Assembly (NCBI GenBank): GCA_946406115.1
Contig: OX291560.1
Coordinates: 7,565,158 to 7,629,157, forward strand
DNA length: 64,000 nt
Source of the DNA: Apoda limacodes
Taxonomy: Eukaryota > Arthropoda > Insecta > Lepidoptera > Limacodidae
Direction of reading: 5' to 3'
The position numbers and the translations under genes were made by a program. Under the pieces are notes generated by a model. The model saw only the letters and a list, made by a program, of their open reading frames with translations, searched no databases and was not told where the DNA came from. Of this stretch, positions 10,005 through 21,699 are shown in pieces. Position 1 is the stretch's first letter; every line of letters starts with the position of its first letter.

Positions 10005-11491
10005 TAATTACTTATTTCTAAAAAATCTGATCTGAATTACAGTTTGAAGTTGGTTTCTATTTAATTTCCTGTAGATGTTCATTCTTTTTGCCATAATTGC
10101 ACTGGCCCAATAGGTTTTCATAGAATGGGGGATTGTGTGGCATCAAACAATTTTAAAAGTTTTAAGAGAAGCTTCCAGTATTATCCAGGATAATTCCATG
10201 GATAAACGTCATCAGCCTTTTATAATGAATTTTTAATTAAGTCGGTATTACTGTTTTAACCTTAAGTTTAACAAAGTACCATAGAAATTTGTTTTTACTA
10301 CTCAATAATTATCTGTAATTTAGACGAAACAATTATCCAACCTCCTGAATTACGAGGACAAATGTCAGTAATTACTCTACAGCTAACTTAATGGTATCGA
10401 AACCAGATACCGGTGCATCGAATGGGTACCAATCAAATTCCAGTTTCTGTTACCTCGTAAACTTCCATAACACTTATTTTATTTTGATGAAAGATGAAAA
10501 AGGAGATACGGTATAATGTTTTAACGCGGCGCGCAAAGAAAATAAAATAATGTCATAATATATTGAATTTTGCGAGATGGCATGAGAATATAGAACAATA
10601 ATTTGGGTTCAGATTGAGATTGGGAGACGTCCCTATTATTTGGTATATACGGACGTAGGTATTTTACAGTTTTTGGTATAGAAGAGCTCGATTAAAAGTA
10701 ATTATTGCTGAGAATATATATTACTTTTATTTACCTTTACTTATATTATTTATAGTTTTTACCAACTTATTTATTGATTTTAGAATATATGTATATAAGG
10801 TTTAGAAACAAAGAGTTATGCTTTATTTTTTTATCAATTAAAAGTAGGTACACCGGTGTGAAGTTAGCTAAAAAAGTTAGCTGCAAATTATAACCTGACC
10901 AAATTAAGAATACTTCGTAAAATAGTAGTTAAATAAGAACGATATAGCATTTCATGATTTATTTTAATACAAAAGGTTCCAAATTGATATGTCTAATTTT
11001 TTTATAATATATAACTAATTTTATAAAAAAAAGTACGTAACCGACGCTGGCAGACAATACGTTGGAACAAAACTGCTATAGTCAGTTATAAGAGATGGAA
11101 ACTGAAAGAAAAATAATATCAAATAAAAACTATTTAACAAAAAAAAACAACCGGCTTCAAAAAGATGCACTAAAAAGGTAATTACTTATTTCCAAAAATC
11201 TGACCTGAAAGTGAAGCGTGTTATATATAAACTTTAGGTACATATACACCAACTTCAAACTGTAATTCAGATCAGATGTTTGGAAATAGGTAATTGTTTT
11301 TAAAGTTAAAAAGTTTTTATTTTTTACTTTTGAGTGACGAATTGCTTACACTAAAATATCAATACTCGTAACATACAATATTTTATACAATCAGCAACAT
11401 AAAAAAAAAACAAGCACTGAATTGAAAATTATAAAATGGGGTCGCATCAAATTTGCTATATAAGAAGGGATTCGTATTGATTTTTTAAAAA
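9983..11491 (-). repeat. Right arm of the 3.3-kb palindrome
   Basis: Inverted copy of 8180-9688. The first 22 bases overlap the end of the A2 block. Outside position 11491 the similarity stops abruptly: 'ttttttaaaaa' is followed by 'cggcataatt', which has no counterpart beside the left arm. Confidence 0.95.
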
Positions 11492-11849
11492 CGGCATAAT
11501 TAACTAGATAAATAAAATTCAAAGATAAAGTTTTTGGGATTCCAGTAAATTAAGTTGTCGTAATCAATAAATTTTCATTTTTATACGCATATAAATCAAT
11601 GACAAGTCATGTAAGTTTTTTTATTAAATAAATAAATTTTAAAAATAATTCTAGGCAAAATAGATGTTCATGCGAAGCTGACTGCTAGTATGTTAGACAT
11701 AAAATGCCATAACTTATTGATTACAAATACTTATTTTCTACTTATTTTTGAATTTTATTTTTTTAGTTGATAATGCCGTTTTAAAAAAAAGCTATACGGA
11801 ACGCTTCTAATGTTTCAAATTTTGATGCAAGCTTATTTTTTTGGTAGAA

Positions 11850-12062
11850 GTTTTCATTATGTTTCCATCTCCCATAACTATGATAGTTTTGTTCCAACGT
11901 ATTGTCTGCCAGCATCCATTACTAACTTTTTTTTTAAAATCTTTTAAGTTATTTATCAAAATCATGAAACGCTATATCGTTCTTATTTTAACTCCTATTT
12001 TACGAAGTATTCTTAATTTGGTCGGGTTATAATTTACAGCTAACTTTTTTAGCTAACTTCAT
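11850..12062 (+). repeat. Diverged third copy of part of the palindrome arm
   Basis: 'tttgttccaacgtattgtct', 'gctatatcgttcttatt' and 'tacgaagtattcttaatttg' occur in the same order as in 8595-8812. Several indels and substitutions are present, including loss of about 50 bases. This older copy shows the arm sequence belongs to a dispersed family that pre-dates the palindrome. Confidence 0.8.
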
Positions 12063-12307
12063 AGCACGTTATAGTAATTATATTAACCCATTTACATACC
12101 TAATAATGACAACAAAAAGCTTTCCGTCTTAAAAAAACAATATTATTACGGAACCGTTGGGGAAATGCAAGTCATAAGATACTTGTTTAAATTTTAAAAT
12201 ATAAATAAAAAAAGCTATTTCCTAAGTAGCGACGTAAAATCTGCACAAGTCATGGATATTGTAAAAAATAAATAATTAAATAAATAAGAAAGCCTAACTG
12301 CAAAAAT

Positions 12308-12500
12308 ATTAAGAAGTAAACAGAAATTAAAACATACCACATATTTAACTATTAAATGTAAAAATATTTAATTATTAATCATGTTTAGGAAACTACTATA
12401 GTCTGAGTAATCTATGCAGTATTTAAACTTGCATTGAAATGAGTTACGTCTGCTTATACATAAATAGTTGGTATGTTTTAATTTCTGTTTACTTCTTAAT
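12308..12500. repeat. Small element with perfect 32-bp inverted repeats
   Basis: 12308-12339 ('attaagaagtaaacag' onward) is the exact reverse complement of 12469-12500, separated by 129 bp of AT-rich sequence. The length and structure fit a MITE-like fold-back element. I could not define a target duplication. The 83-residue open frame that overlaps the right repeat (12468-12719) has no known domain. Confidence 0.75.
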
Positions 12501-13800
12501 GTTTTCTGTATGTTTTTGCATATTTTTTATTTTTATTCACAGCTTATTATTATTATTTTTTACTTGCGCTTGACTATTTTTCTATATGTGTTATTTACGT
12601 ATTTTCGAACTCGCCTTTTAAAGCCCTTTATTTTGATACCCAACTCAGGGGTCTTGCAAAAAAGAATTTTTATCGCATGCATTAAAGCGCATAAAATCCG
12701 CTACTTTGATTTTTTATGAATTTTATATAAGTACCCAGTGCCACCCATACAATTGAGACAAATCTAACGACGCCTCTGAAGCTAAAATCCATCAACCCGT
12801 TTAGGCTACAGACAGAGCGTGCCAAAGAAATATGCATACATATACTCGAAAAACATAACCCTCCTTCTGGCACAGTCGGGTAAAAAGCGGCAGCATTTCG
12901 CGACTTATGCAATATAACTACGTTAGCTAATCACTCAGTAAAAAAACCGCTAATCTTTTTTTATCATTCTCAATTACTCTACCTAATCAGCTCTCAATAA
13001 CACAGCTTGTACTGTGTTTGCTGAGCCATCAAAATACATCAATTATTGTTTAATTAGACAACTATTTCCTAGTATTACGCCACGGATTCGTATTCTCACG
13101 GTCTAGGTGCGTTCTTTTGTAAATAGGAGAGCTTGGACTAAATTGATTTTTAATGTAATCTTGATTTATAAGAAGAACTAGCTGGTTTCCTGCGGTTTTA
13201 CTTACACTTTTTAAGTTTTACCGTACCTACAGTAGATAGTCTTTCACTACCTTTTGGGTCTTAAAAAAGTGGTAAGGAGGTCAATAAATTATGTGAGGTG
13301 ATTCTGGCGGTTTATTGACCCCCCTCACCCTTTGGTGAGATGTCGTCAGATTTGATTAGAACAAAATCTCACGTGAAATTTTTAAAATGCGTCTCGTTAG
13401 TGTAAGTACGTTAATCTTACTTGATTGTTGCTTGCGTGATTGCGTCGGATATATTTAAAAAATATATAACTTGCTACTTTGTGGTACATGGCTGAGATAA
13501 TTGTTATTGTGCAGGATTTGGCAATATTTAAGACAATTTTCTTGCAATTCTACACTGTTTTTTTTGGGGAAACATTGGGGAAACTACTTTAGATTGGGTA
13601 AGATTCTGCTCGACCCCCTCCCATCCCCTAAATGCCCCACGTAATTTATGGACGCCCCCTGATTTCAAAAATAGCTCATATCAAGGAACGGTAATTTCAA
13701 GAAGTGGTAATTTTCAATTGTGGTCCTAAACCGACCTATCGCATAAATATGCATTGTTACGCAAGCACACAACATACATAACATCACGTCTGTACTTTCG
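12501..13800. other. Unassigned stretch
   Basis: No gene or repeat recognised with confidence. 13235-13345 and 13610-13660 have short C- and G-richer patches in an AT-rich background. Confidence 0.4.
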
Positions 13801-13804
13801 AAAG

Positions 13805-13985
13805 CAATTCGTCACTCAAAAGCAAATAATAAAAACTTTTTAACAAAAAAAATACAAACCGCATTTAAAAAGATGCACTAAAAGGTAAAAATAATTACTT
13901 ATTTCCAAAAATATGATCTTATTTACAGTTTGAAGTTGGTGTCTATGTGTCTAACAGTTTATAACAAACTTTACTTGCATAGAGA
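13805..13985 (+). repeat. Partial copy of the 7861/8340 repeat family
   Basis: Contains 'gcaattcgtcactcaaaag', 'aaaaagatgcactaaaagg' and 'cagtttgaagttggtgtcta' in the same order as the copies at 8326-8440 and 9930-10060, with substitutions such as 'accgcatttaaaaag' for 'ccggcttcaaaaag'. An older, isolated copy. Confidence 0.8.
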
Positions 13986-13989
13986 AATA

Positions 13990-14670
13990 ACTAAGTTTTC
14001 GGAATTTTGGGTGACATATTTTTTTTAATAGACCCATCAGCAAGTTTTCAGTGACACAAAAAAAAAACTTTTATAGGCGTATCGTAGACGCAGTATAATC
14101 TGTAGATTTTATATTGCTTAATATTTTGTTAATGATTACAACACCAAACTGTTCATCTTTATCGCTTGACAGTAAACTCATCAAACATAGCTCATCACAT
14201 CTCTTATGTGATGATACATCGCCATAAAAACAATTAAACCACCATCAAAACACGGTCGGCGGCCGAACTCGATCTCCATTACCTCGCGACCAAAAACCTC
14301 TCGCTCCCAAATCCTCTATAATTGCGGAGAGACCGCCCGATATCCGATACACATAACTCGCAGTTGTGGCAACCCTACCCGTACTTAAACAGCAGACACG
14401 CTGACCGCTTTGACCTGTTACGCTTAGGGTTGTACACTGAAGAAAATTAAAAGACACAACAAAACAAAATTTATTAAATTGATAATATTATGTTACTTTT
14501 CAATGTGCCAACGAGACCCCCTTTCTAAGCTTCTATCTGTCATTTTATCTGGCATAGAGCTTTATCTTTTGAGTCATAATAGCTATACTATAACTAGTTG
14601 AATTTTAAAAACAGTTCTGTTTAAATTGTAGATTGCCTTTATTTTACAATAAGTCTACATTAATGTTATA
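13990..14670. other. Unassigned stretch with a GC-richer segment
   Basis: 14250-14440 is CpG-richer ('gtcggcggccgaactcg') than its surroundings. No open frame here resembles a known protein. It could be a regulatory or repeat remnant. Confidence 0.35.
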
Positions 14671-14674
14671 AATT

Positions 14675-14965
14675 CGAAAGTGAGTTTGTTTTTTTGTTTG
14701 TTTGTGTTTACTTCACGTTGTAACGGATCTAAAATTTGGCACCAAGATAGGTGAAGGCATGGAGAAGGATACTATTTATCCCCGGAAAATTTTATTATTC
14801 TATTCTATTCAGGAATAACTAAAACCGAATTCCATGTGAACGAATTACAGCCATAGTTTGGCAAAGCAAAACTTCATACTTAAAATCCAAAAGTTGTCGT
14901 AGAAATCTCACGCTTATAATCAAATCAGCGCGGGTGGAGCCGCTTGCAGAAGCTAGTTCATAAAT
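14675..14965 (+). repeat. Dispersed repeat ending in 'gcagaagctagtt'
   Basis: Shows 'gtttgtttgtgtttac', 'gaataactaaaaccgaattc' and the end 'gtggagccgcttgcagaagc'. Closely parallels 27200-27840, which reads 'gaataactaaaatagaattc' and ends 'gtggagctgctagcaaaagc'. This is the 3' part of a widespread lepidopteran SINE/LINE-type repeat. Confidence 0.7.
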
Positions 14966-15754
14966 AAAAGTAATTTTGTTGTAAATGCTTTTGATGACGG
15001 CTTTTCTATTGTACATACCAATATGTTCAACTTTCTGTTCAAATACTTTTGTCCAGTAAGCTGTCCGCCACGACAAAAAATTATATTTAAACAATTTGAA
15101 AAGTGAGCGACAGCCCTAATTTAAATTCCCATTGTTATCTAACCCGCAATAAGCCATCCTCTGACCGTCGTCGCTGAATTAGGGTTGTCGATATCCAATT
15201 GAATCTCAATGACTACAGAGCCGTAGCTAGTAACTTTGAATATAGATTAAAAAAACCTTTACTTCATTATTTTTACTTTTTTTCAAAATTTTTGTTTCAC
15301 TTGATGTTTTAACTGATTTTTGACCACTTGACTTTAAATTAGTTATTATCGAACATTTAAAGCATAACAGGATTTACATCACTAGAACAGAAACTGGCCA
15401 TATTTTTTCTTTTCTTTTTCTAAAAATAAAAGCCAGGAACTTATTATGGACATAATATGAATAGACAATTGCTGGATTATATGCGGTATGATTATTATCA
15501 TCAATCCTAATCCTTCCTTATTTTGGATTGCCCGGGTTTAATCGGGTCTACCGTGCGCTAATATTTACATTTCGACACCCCGTACTAAGATTAAAATATT
15601 ATAGTGGTCAGTTTAGATTTGCATCTAACCGACCGATACTTTTGCTTACATCAAAGTTCACGCAAATTCATAATTTGCATAAGTACCCAAATCAGTTGAA
15701 AGTGCTCTAGCTAATAAATAAAAACACTTATTTGTTAGAGAAAGAGAAGAGGAA

Positions 15755-16085
15755 CTAGTGGCTCAGTGACACTTGTCTATCGGAAACGATATGCGAAGTT
15801 AAGCAACGTCGGGCGTGGTCACTACTTGGATGGGTGACCGCGTAGTGACACTTTTTTTAAGCCCATCAAGCTTTGGAGGGCCCGTAAAATGTTTGTTATA
15901 TGACAGCAATTGTCAAACCAAGTCAGAGGCCTTATGGATAGCTTGAAAAATACTATGACTGTCGATCGGCCACCAGCTCGACAACGTCCGCCAACCCACA
16001 TTTGGTGGACCATAGCCTAAGCCTCCGTCCTTAATGAGAAGCCTGTTCCCCTACAGCGGGGCGTATAATAGCTGCGACTGGACAA
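15755..16085 (+). repeat. 5S rRNA-headed SINE
   Basis: 15787-15842 reads 'cgatatgcgaagttaagcaa', 'cgtcgggcgtggtc' and 'tacttggatgggtgaccgcg', the internal control region of 5S rRNA covering the box A, intermediate element and box C. The first half of 5S rRNA is not recognisable, so this is not a 5S gene. From 15859 it continues with 'ttggagggcccgtaaaatg', then 'tggtggaccatagcctaagc' and 'ctacagcggggcgtataata', a tail shared with 54914-55105. A 5S-derived promoter joined to a retroposon tail is the structure of SINE3-type elements. The sequence would have been mobilised by a LINE. Confidence 0.8.
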
Positions 16086-16915
16086 GAATAGTTAGTGAGC
16101 TTTGCATACTGAAAACGACCTTAAACTAAAAAAGTCTTGCATTATGGTTTTACCCCTCAAAACCCCTACAATGTCTCATTTTCCGACGATTAAAGTATTT
16201 TGTTTAAAACTCCGAATATTTTTGCAATTATCAGGTATCTTTGCTGAAGTAAGCCTGGCTCCGTTTCCCTGTTGATGTTTAAGACTTATAGAGAAAAAAA
16301 ATCTGTTCCAAGATGGTCACCTAGTCATATATTTTTAATGTTAAAATGTTTTCCTATTCATAGACATTCAAGAAACGTTTTTACAAGTTATTTGGTAAAC
16401 CTCCAAAAGTTTCTGGAAAATTTACGAGTTTTCAAAGTGTAAGAAAAAAAGAGTTTATATTTACGCAAACTCTTAGCATTTAAACAATAAATTACATAAA
16501 ATACTCATACTGTGCGTGTTCTTGCAGTTTTTCAAAAACAAAGTAAAAAGCTGGCTGTATTATTTAAAATAGTTTACCTGTCCGACCAGCACAACGCGTC
16601 GTCTCGATATCTAAAACAAAAACGAACATTAATTTAATAGACAAAGAATGAAACTAAAACACTTGACGGGATACTAGAGATGTGCCCATATCTGAAAAAG
16701 TTAAACATGCTTTCCCTGTCAATCTGATCGCGCATACCACTTCACACCCTACAATGACCACCTTATAGAGGCAGAACTAGAAGTGGCTCATATCTTAGAG
16801 GCATCCCGTTTTGTTTTCAATGAGGGGGAGGTTTATCTAGAATATAAAAATAATATAATATTATTTGGGGTTCAGTCAACAATTTTAGACTTTATATATA
16901 GAAAAGGATTTTTAA
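16086..16915. other. Unassigned stretch
   Basis: No gene, RNA or well-defined repeat recognised in this AT-rich interval. Confidence 0.4.
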
Positions 16916-16918
16916 TAA

Positions 16919-17140
16919 GTTGGCTCCATGGGTAAGGACCCGACTGCTTAATCGAGGGGCGTGGTTTCGATTCCCGCACAAGACAAACATTTATCATTTG
17001 TTTTTGTCTTCAGACTGGGTGTTTTTATGTAAAATATGTATGTATTTACTAAAAAAAGTATATACATCTAGTTGTACGGTATTCATAGCACAAGCTTTGC
17101 TTAGTTTGAGACCAGAGGGCGCTGTATTACTGAATTAAAG
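16919..17140 (+). repeat. tRNA-headed SINE, head type 2
   Basis: The head 'tccatgggtaaggacccgac' leads to a B box 'ggtttcgattcccgcac' and 'aagacaaacattta'. The body carries 'tgtaaaatatgtatgtattt', and the tail reads 'cacaagctttgcttagtttg' and 'agagggcgctgta'. The same body and tail follow a different head at 18661, 47505 and on the minus strand at 58690. This is a polymerase III-type retroposon. The 72-residue open frame over it is incidental. Confidence 0.85.
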
Positions 17141-17154
17141 TTACACATTTTTCA

Positions 17155-17235
17155 CAGGTAATTGAGGAGTTGCCGAATCTTACACCGATAACCGAATTTG
17201 GGGTCGGTGGAACTGCAAACAAAAGCTAGTAATAT
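17155..17235 (+). repeat. 3' end of the 4565/58262 repeat family
   Basis: 'aattgaggagttgccgaatc', 'gataaccgaatttggggt' and 'caaacaaaagctagtaa' match the ends of the copies at 4660-4738 and 58348-58428. Only the last 80 bases are present. It begins just after the SINE, suggesting a short truncated insertion. Confidence 0.75.
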
Positions 17236-17239
17236 ATAT

Positions 17240-18660
17240 GTGTTAAGTAGATAAATACATTACAAATATTTATACCCTATTCAAGTCAGGGAACAAAAAA
17301 CGGTATGCCACTTCCAGGACAACGTCTGTCTCTGACCAGACTATTTTCAGAGCCTACGACCTCCCAAGCAATAAATGAATAATGCAGACATGGCATCGAT
17401 CAAGCACCATCTGCATTATTAATATAAATAACGCAAACCATTATTGATGTTCCCTTAATTTGGTAAGTTGATAAACACGTTGACGGAATGTGGACTTCAG
17501 TACAGATTCAGTAATGAAACTAGTATGACGCGCACTAATCAACTTTCCATACTAATATTTTCAATCGAAGATTGTATGCCTGTATATTCATCTGTTTTTT
17601 TTATCTGTATTTTCTTTGGGTTTTCATGGAAAATACCATTTCAGAAAGTAAAATTAATAGGAAAACAATATTGGGCCAAGAAAAACTAACTTCGGTAACT
17701 TTGGTTATTTATTAAGCCTTTAAATTTCTAATAAGTACATCGAATTCGTTTTGTAAAACCTTAAAAAGGATAAAAATAAAGATCTTAAATAAACTTTATG
17801 ATTCCTTTTCATTCAGTTATTGGGTATCCATTGAAGAGCGAAGCCCTTTCTCTATTTTTCTTTATGTTGGGCAATTCTGGTTTAGGTGGGTCCAATAACG
17901 GCCACAATATTTTCACACCACCGGCGTCTGTATCTGCTTTGTGGAAGCCGTGCATCGTGAGGGTACCACTGGTACAGTGGAGAATTCTCTCACTCCAGTA
18001 CCCATCTGTGGCTCCGGCTACGTGTCCAACAATAATAATAAAGTAATGCAAAAGGGCAGGCCCCTTTGCATTTTTAACTTGTAAACTATTTCTACCGTAT
18101 CTATAGTTTTGTGTGTAGACTCGTACTTGACGTATGGCTTCATTTCTTTTTCGATCTTTTACTAAATTACCGCCGTTTCTGAAAGCAAAGGCGTTCTGAA
18201 GAGAAGAAACAGCAAGAAACTTTTCAGCCGTCGCCTTTTGTTATTATTAAAATCTAACTAGTCAAAGCGCCCAGGTATATTAGTGAATCTAGTATACCTG
18301 GCGTATCGCGCTTGAGTGTTCTATCTAAAGTCCTTTTTTTGCACGTAGAAAGGTTTTTAGTTTGGTGGTAACCGCTTTCGTTAGAATTCAACTTTGATTG
18401 CCATAGAGTAGAGTAGGTAAAATAACAGAAGGTATCCATAGCTTTCTTATCAGGTGGAGAGGTTGGCTTGATTTAAATATTTCTTTTAGCGGTTCCGTAA
18501 CCAAATGGCAAAAAACGGAACCCTTATCAATATGTCTTGTCTGTCCGTTCATCCGTTTGTCACAGCCATATAATTACGCCGTCTTTGGATAGATCCTAAT
18601 GAAATATTACAGATACGTGTATTTTGTGAACCGCCATAAATATTTGTTATTCCTTATTAA
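17240..18660. other. Mostly unassigned; small repeat pieces
   Basis: No gene is supported. Overlapping opposite-strand frames at 17798-18051 (about 80 residues) have no recognisable domain. 18180-18235 ('gagaagaaacagcaagaaac') and 18490-18600 ('acggaacccttatcaa', 'gtctgtccgttcatccg') resemble pieces of common lepidopteran interspersed repeats. Confidence 0.4.
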
Positions 18661-18934
18661 ACTCCCTCGCAGCCTATTCGGTAGTAAAGCTGCTGTGCAG
18701 AGGGAGTGGGTTCGATTCCCGCACTGGACAAACATTTATGTCATAATATAAACATTTGTGTTTGTGTTGAGTCTGGGTGTATTTATGTATAATATGTATG
18801 TATGATATGAATGTATTTACAAAAAAAAAGTTATGTTTAATTATTTGTATACGTTTTCTGGTACCCATAACAGAGCTTTAATTACTTTGGGGCAGACGGC
18901 GCTGTGTGTAATGTCCAAAATATTTATTATTATG
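18661..18934 (+). repeat. tRNA-headed SINE, head type 1
   Basis: The head 'ctccctcgcagcctattcgg' is followed by a perfect B box in 'tgggttcgattcccgcac', then 'tggacaaacatttatg', 'tataatatgtatgtatg' and the tail 'gacggcgctgtgtgtaatgt' ending in 'atttattattatg'. It is full-length and close in sequence to 47505-47755. Open frames here are incidental. Confidence 0.88.
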
Positions 18935-20816
18935 TTATGAAAATTGAAAAAATATATTTTTAGGTGTTATTATATACTTACTAGTACTATTTCTTGTAAT
19001 ACAAATTATTTCTATAGTTTTTTCTTAATTGTTTAATTACCTACCAAATAAACAGTGTAAGTTGTATATAAATATAACAATGAATAATAAAAATACGTGT
19101 TTTCTTGAAGTATTTTATGAGACGTTTGGACTTTAAGTCCTAAGTAATTTAAATTACACTATGAATCATTGCAGTAATTCTTTCAGCGTATGTATATCCT
19201 GAAAGTTTATTTTGATGTAGGTAAGTACCTGGTGAATAACATACTGCGAATTGACTCAGTATATCTTCTTACCAAAGTGAAGTGATAATAAGAGGTATAA
19301 AATAAATTCATATTCTGAAATCTAGTTTGAAATTTTCAATTTGGAAACAGTGCTTTAGGCTACTTTGTACTGAAGAAAAGTAGAAAATTCACATTGCAAT
19401 TTCAGGCTAAGCTTGGGTGGCGCCTTTTGGCCCACTCCAACAAATTACGCGTAATGCCACATCTGTATGCGCGACGCGAACGCGTTCGATATTAGAGAGA
19501 ACTCGTTTCCCGCCGCTCTGCGCACTACCGGAGCTCCAGAGCGCGACTCGTCTTACAATTCCTGAACTGTTTACGTTCGAAATTTAAAATTTTAACACTG
19601 GCATCATATTATCATATTTTTGTGTGTGTTTTTTTTTTGTTGCATTCCATAATATCAGATTCTGCAAGTCTAAACTCTTCGTTCGAGACATCGAATTCTT
19701 TTATCATGTCAGCCGCTTAACGTCCTTTTCTGAACATAGACTTCAACCATACCTATATTTCTAAAATGAGCAAGTTTATGCCTATTTGAATATAACGACT
19801 TCCCGAGGCCCTAACTCAGTCCACCTAGTGAGTGGCTTTTCCACAGTGCGTTTTCCGGCTCGTGGTCTCACTCTAAGACCTTTATCCCCTTCATCCATAG
19901 GTACTACAAACTATGTCGTCTGGCCATTGCCACTTTAGCTTAGGTATTAATTCTTTGAGCTATGTCGGTTACACAAATTCTTGATCCACATATAAGAACT
20001 AAAAGTAGCTGAAATTATTTGAATTATTAAAATAAAATAAATACAGGAGTAAAAATAATGGCTGAATAAAACAATAAAAATTATATTTAAATATACCACA
20101 GATTAACAACTTGTTATTAATTATTTTAGAGATGTCTCAAGAATGTACGAGCACGATATATAATAGGAAATCACTTGCTATCAAATAAACTTTTTTTCAG
20201 TGTTGTCGAATAAACTTCAATATTTGTATTTCTTGATTTAACCTTTCCTAATGAATCATATAGGAGCGTTTGTTTTACTGGTAATTATAGATTTATTCAC
20301 TTAAGTAAGCATATAAGCCGAAAAAGATAAATAAATAAATACTCTCCCAAAACTTAGAAAATTATTAACCAATTGCCTCACCTTTTATTCACTAAAATGA
20401 TATCTGAAGCCATAAACTGCCAATATTTTACGCTTCCTCGTTTGAAATTTCATAAGTAACCAAGACAACGCCAATATCTTTTGAACACGTTTTACACTCT
20501 GTAGAAATTTTTAATAAAACACCTAGTAAAGGCGGGGGTAGCGCGATTTGTCGGGTGAAATATGTCGGACAAACGAGATATGCTGTGATGCGCCGATCAT
20601 AAAACGACTGCGTTCTTTCTGTATTTCCATATTAAGCATATATGTTTATAAAAAAAAATGAAAATTTTACTATCTATGTGTAGGTATAGATTGATAATAT
20701 TAAGAAATGTGTGTTTATGCTTCGTTCCAAATTACTTTTATTCTATGTCGAGTAATTATCGCCCGGTAACGTTGATTTGCTCACTATTTTAGAACGAGTG
20801 TTTGTCATTTAAAAGT
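18935..20816. other. Unassigned stretch with a CpG-rich patch
   Basis: No coding region recognised. At 19440-19560 the sequence becomes markedly CpG-rich ('gcgcgacgcgaacgcgttcg', 'ccgccgctctgcgcactacc') inside AT-rich DNA. It could be a host promoter or conserved element. Nothing else supports that. Confidence 0.4.
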
Positions 20817-20923
20817 AGTAAAACGGGATTAAACGCGTTGTTATTTGGCAAAATACCTTACCAGCCGGAACGTCGGGAAAAAGGTATTTTGCCAAATAAC
20901 AACGCTTTTAATCCCGTTTTACT
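20817..20923. repeat. Hairpin element with 43-bp arms, copy 1
   Basis: 20817-20859 and 20881-20923 are inverted repeats matching at 42 of 43 positions, from 'agtaaaacgggattaaa' to 'ttggcaaaatacctt', around a 21-base loop containing 'ccggaacgtcggga'. A diverged copy lies at 49053-49188, in the opposite orientation judging by the flank 'gcgttccatt'. A non-coding fold-back repeat family. Confidence 0.9.
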
Positions 20924-21099
20924 ATTTTTTAATTAGAAATGGAACGCGTAAATTGAAAAACTTATAGAGTGTTTGACAGTTAATTTTTACACTGAAAAGA
21001 GTAATTATATCAACCATATTATGGTGGTGTAAATATTTTAATTTAACAGTTAAATAATTAATCTGGGCAGGGTGTTCCAATATCACTTTTCTTACTTAG

Positions 21100-21690
21100 T
21101 CGTTGTAACGCACCCTAATATAACGATATTGTATCCAGTGGCCGTGTGGTGTTGGCAGAGTAGAATAACACCACCCCAAATCTTCCCATGGGTGTCATAC
21201 GAGGTGACTAAGGGACATACGAGATGTAGGCTACAGCACCATACTGAGGAAACATTTAACAACAATTAGCGATCGCCAACACTCATATGCAAGCGTGGTA
21301 TGGCAGCGGTTAAAGTAATGGTGGGACAGGTGGTGCAAAGAATCTTCGGCAGAGGACCGGCTAAGCTCAGAGTCGCTCAGTGAGCTAAGGAAAGAGCTAT
21401 GCTTGGTGTGTCTTTGCGCTATAAAAACCGAAACGAGGAAATTCACCGAAAAACCAAAGTTACCGACATAGCTCACATAGTTAGCAAGCGCATCAAACCG
21501 ATATCCGATGGGGCAGAAAGATTCTGGAGTGGCGACCACGGATCTAAAGACTCGGTGTGGGCCGGCCGTCTAGCAGTCGGACAGACGACCTAATTAGAGC
21601 CGCAGGAAGCCGCTGGGCGCAGGCGTCTCAGGATCGGCAGTTGTAGAGACATATGAGGAAACGCACCCACGGAGAAATCCTTGTATCAAG
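21100..21690 (+). pseudogene. RTE-like LINE, 3' part of ORF2
   Basis: From 21360 the plus strand reads AKLRVAQ*AKERAMLGVSLR, then RNEEIHRKTKVTDIAHIVSK, and after frame changes SVWAGRLAVGQTT and AAGRRR. This follows the C-terminal region of lepidopteran RTE-like ORF2 ('RAMLGVSLRD..RNEEIRRRT.VTDIA', then a 'GRP..RW.DD' block). The 'KRIKP' region has lost the expected 'KW.WAGH' block, and a stop lies at about 21382. The preceding 21120-21230 sequence ('tcttcccatgggtgtcatac') belongs to the same repeat in other lepidopteran copies as I recall. Together with the minus-strand RT piece at 4.8 kb, it shows RTE elements have been active in this genome. Confidence 0.75.
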
Positions 21691-21699
21691 TGTACCTAT

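Noticed and set aside
8180..11491. Transposon with long terminal inverted repeats
   Set aside because: The outer borders lack matching ends with a target duplication, and there is no coding region between the arms; inverted duplication fits better.
15108..15190. Short inverted repeat 'cgacagccctaat' / 'attagggttgtcg' as a MITE
   Set aside because: Only about 13 bases pair with a mismatch and no second copy or target duplication was seen.
16921..16990. Functional tRNA genes at SINE heads
   Set aside because: The A and B boxes are present but stems do not close into a cloverleaf and the same body and tail follow each copy, so these are SINEs.
17798..18051. Overlapping frames on both strands as a possible host exon
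   Set aside because: Both strands are open over the same region, which is common by chance here, and no domain is recognisable.
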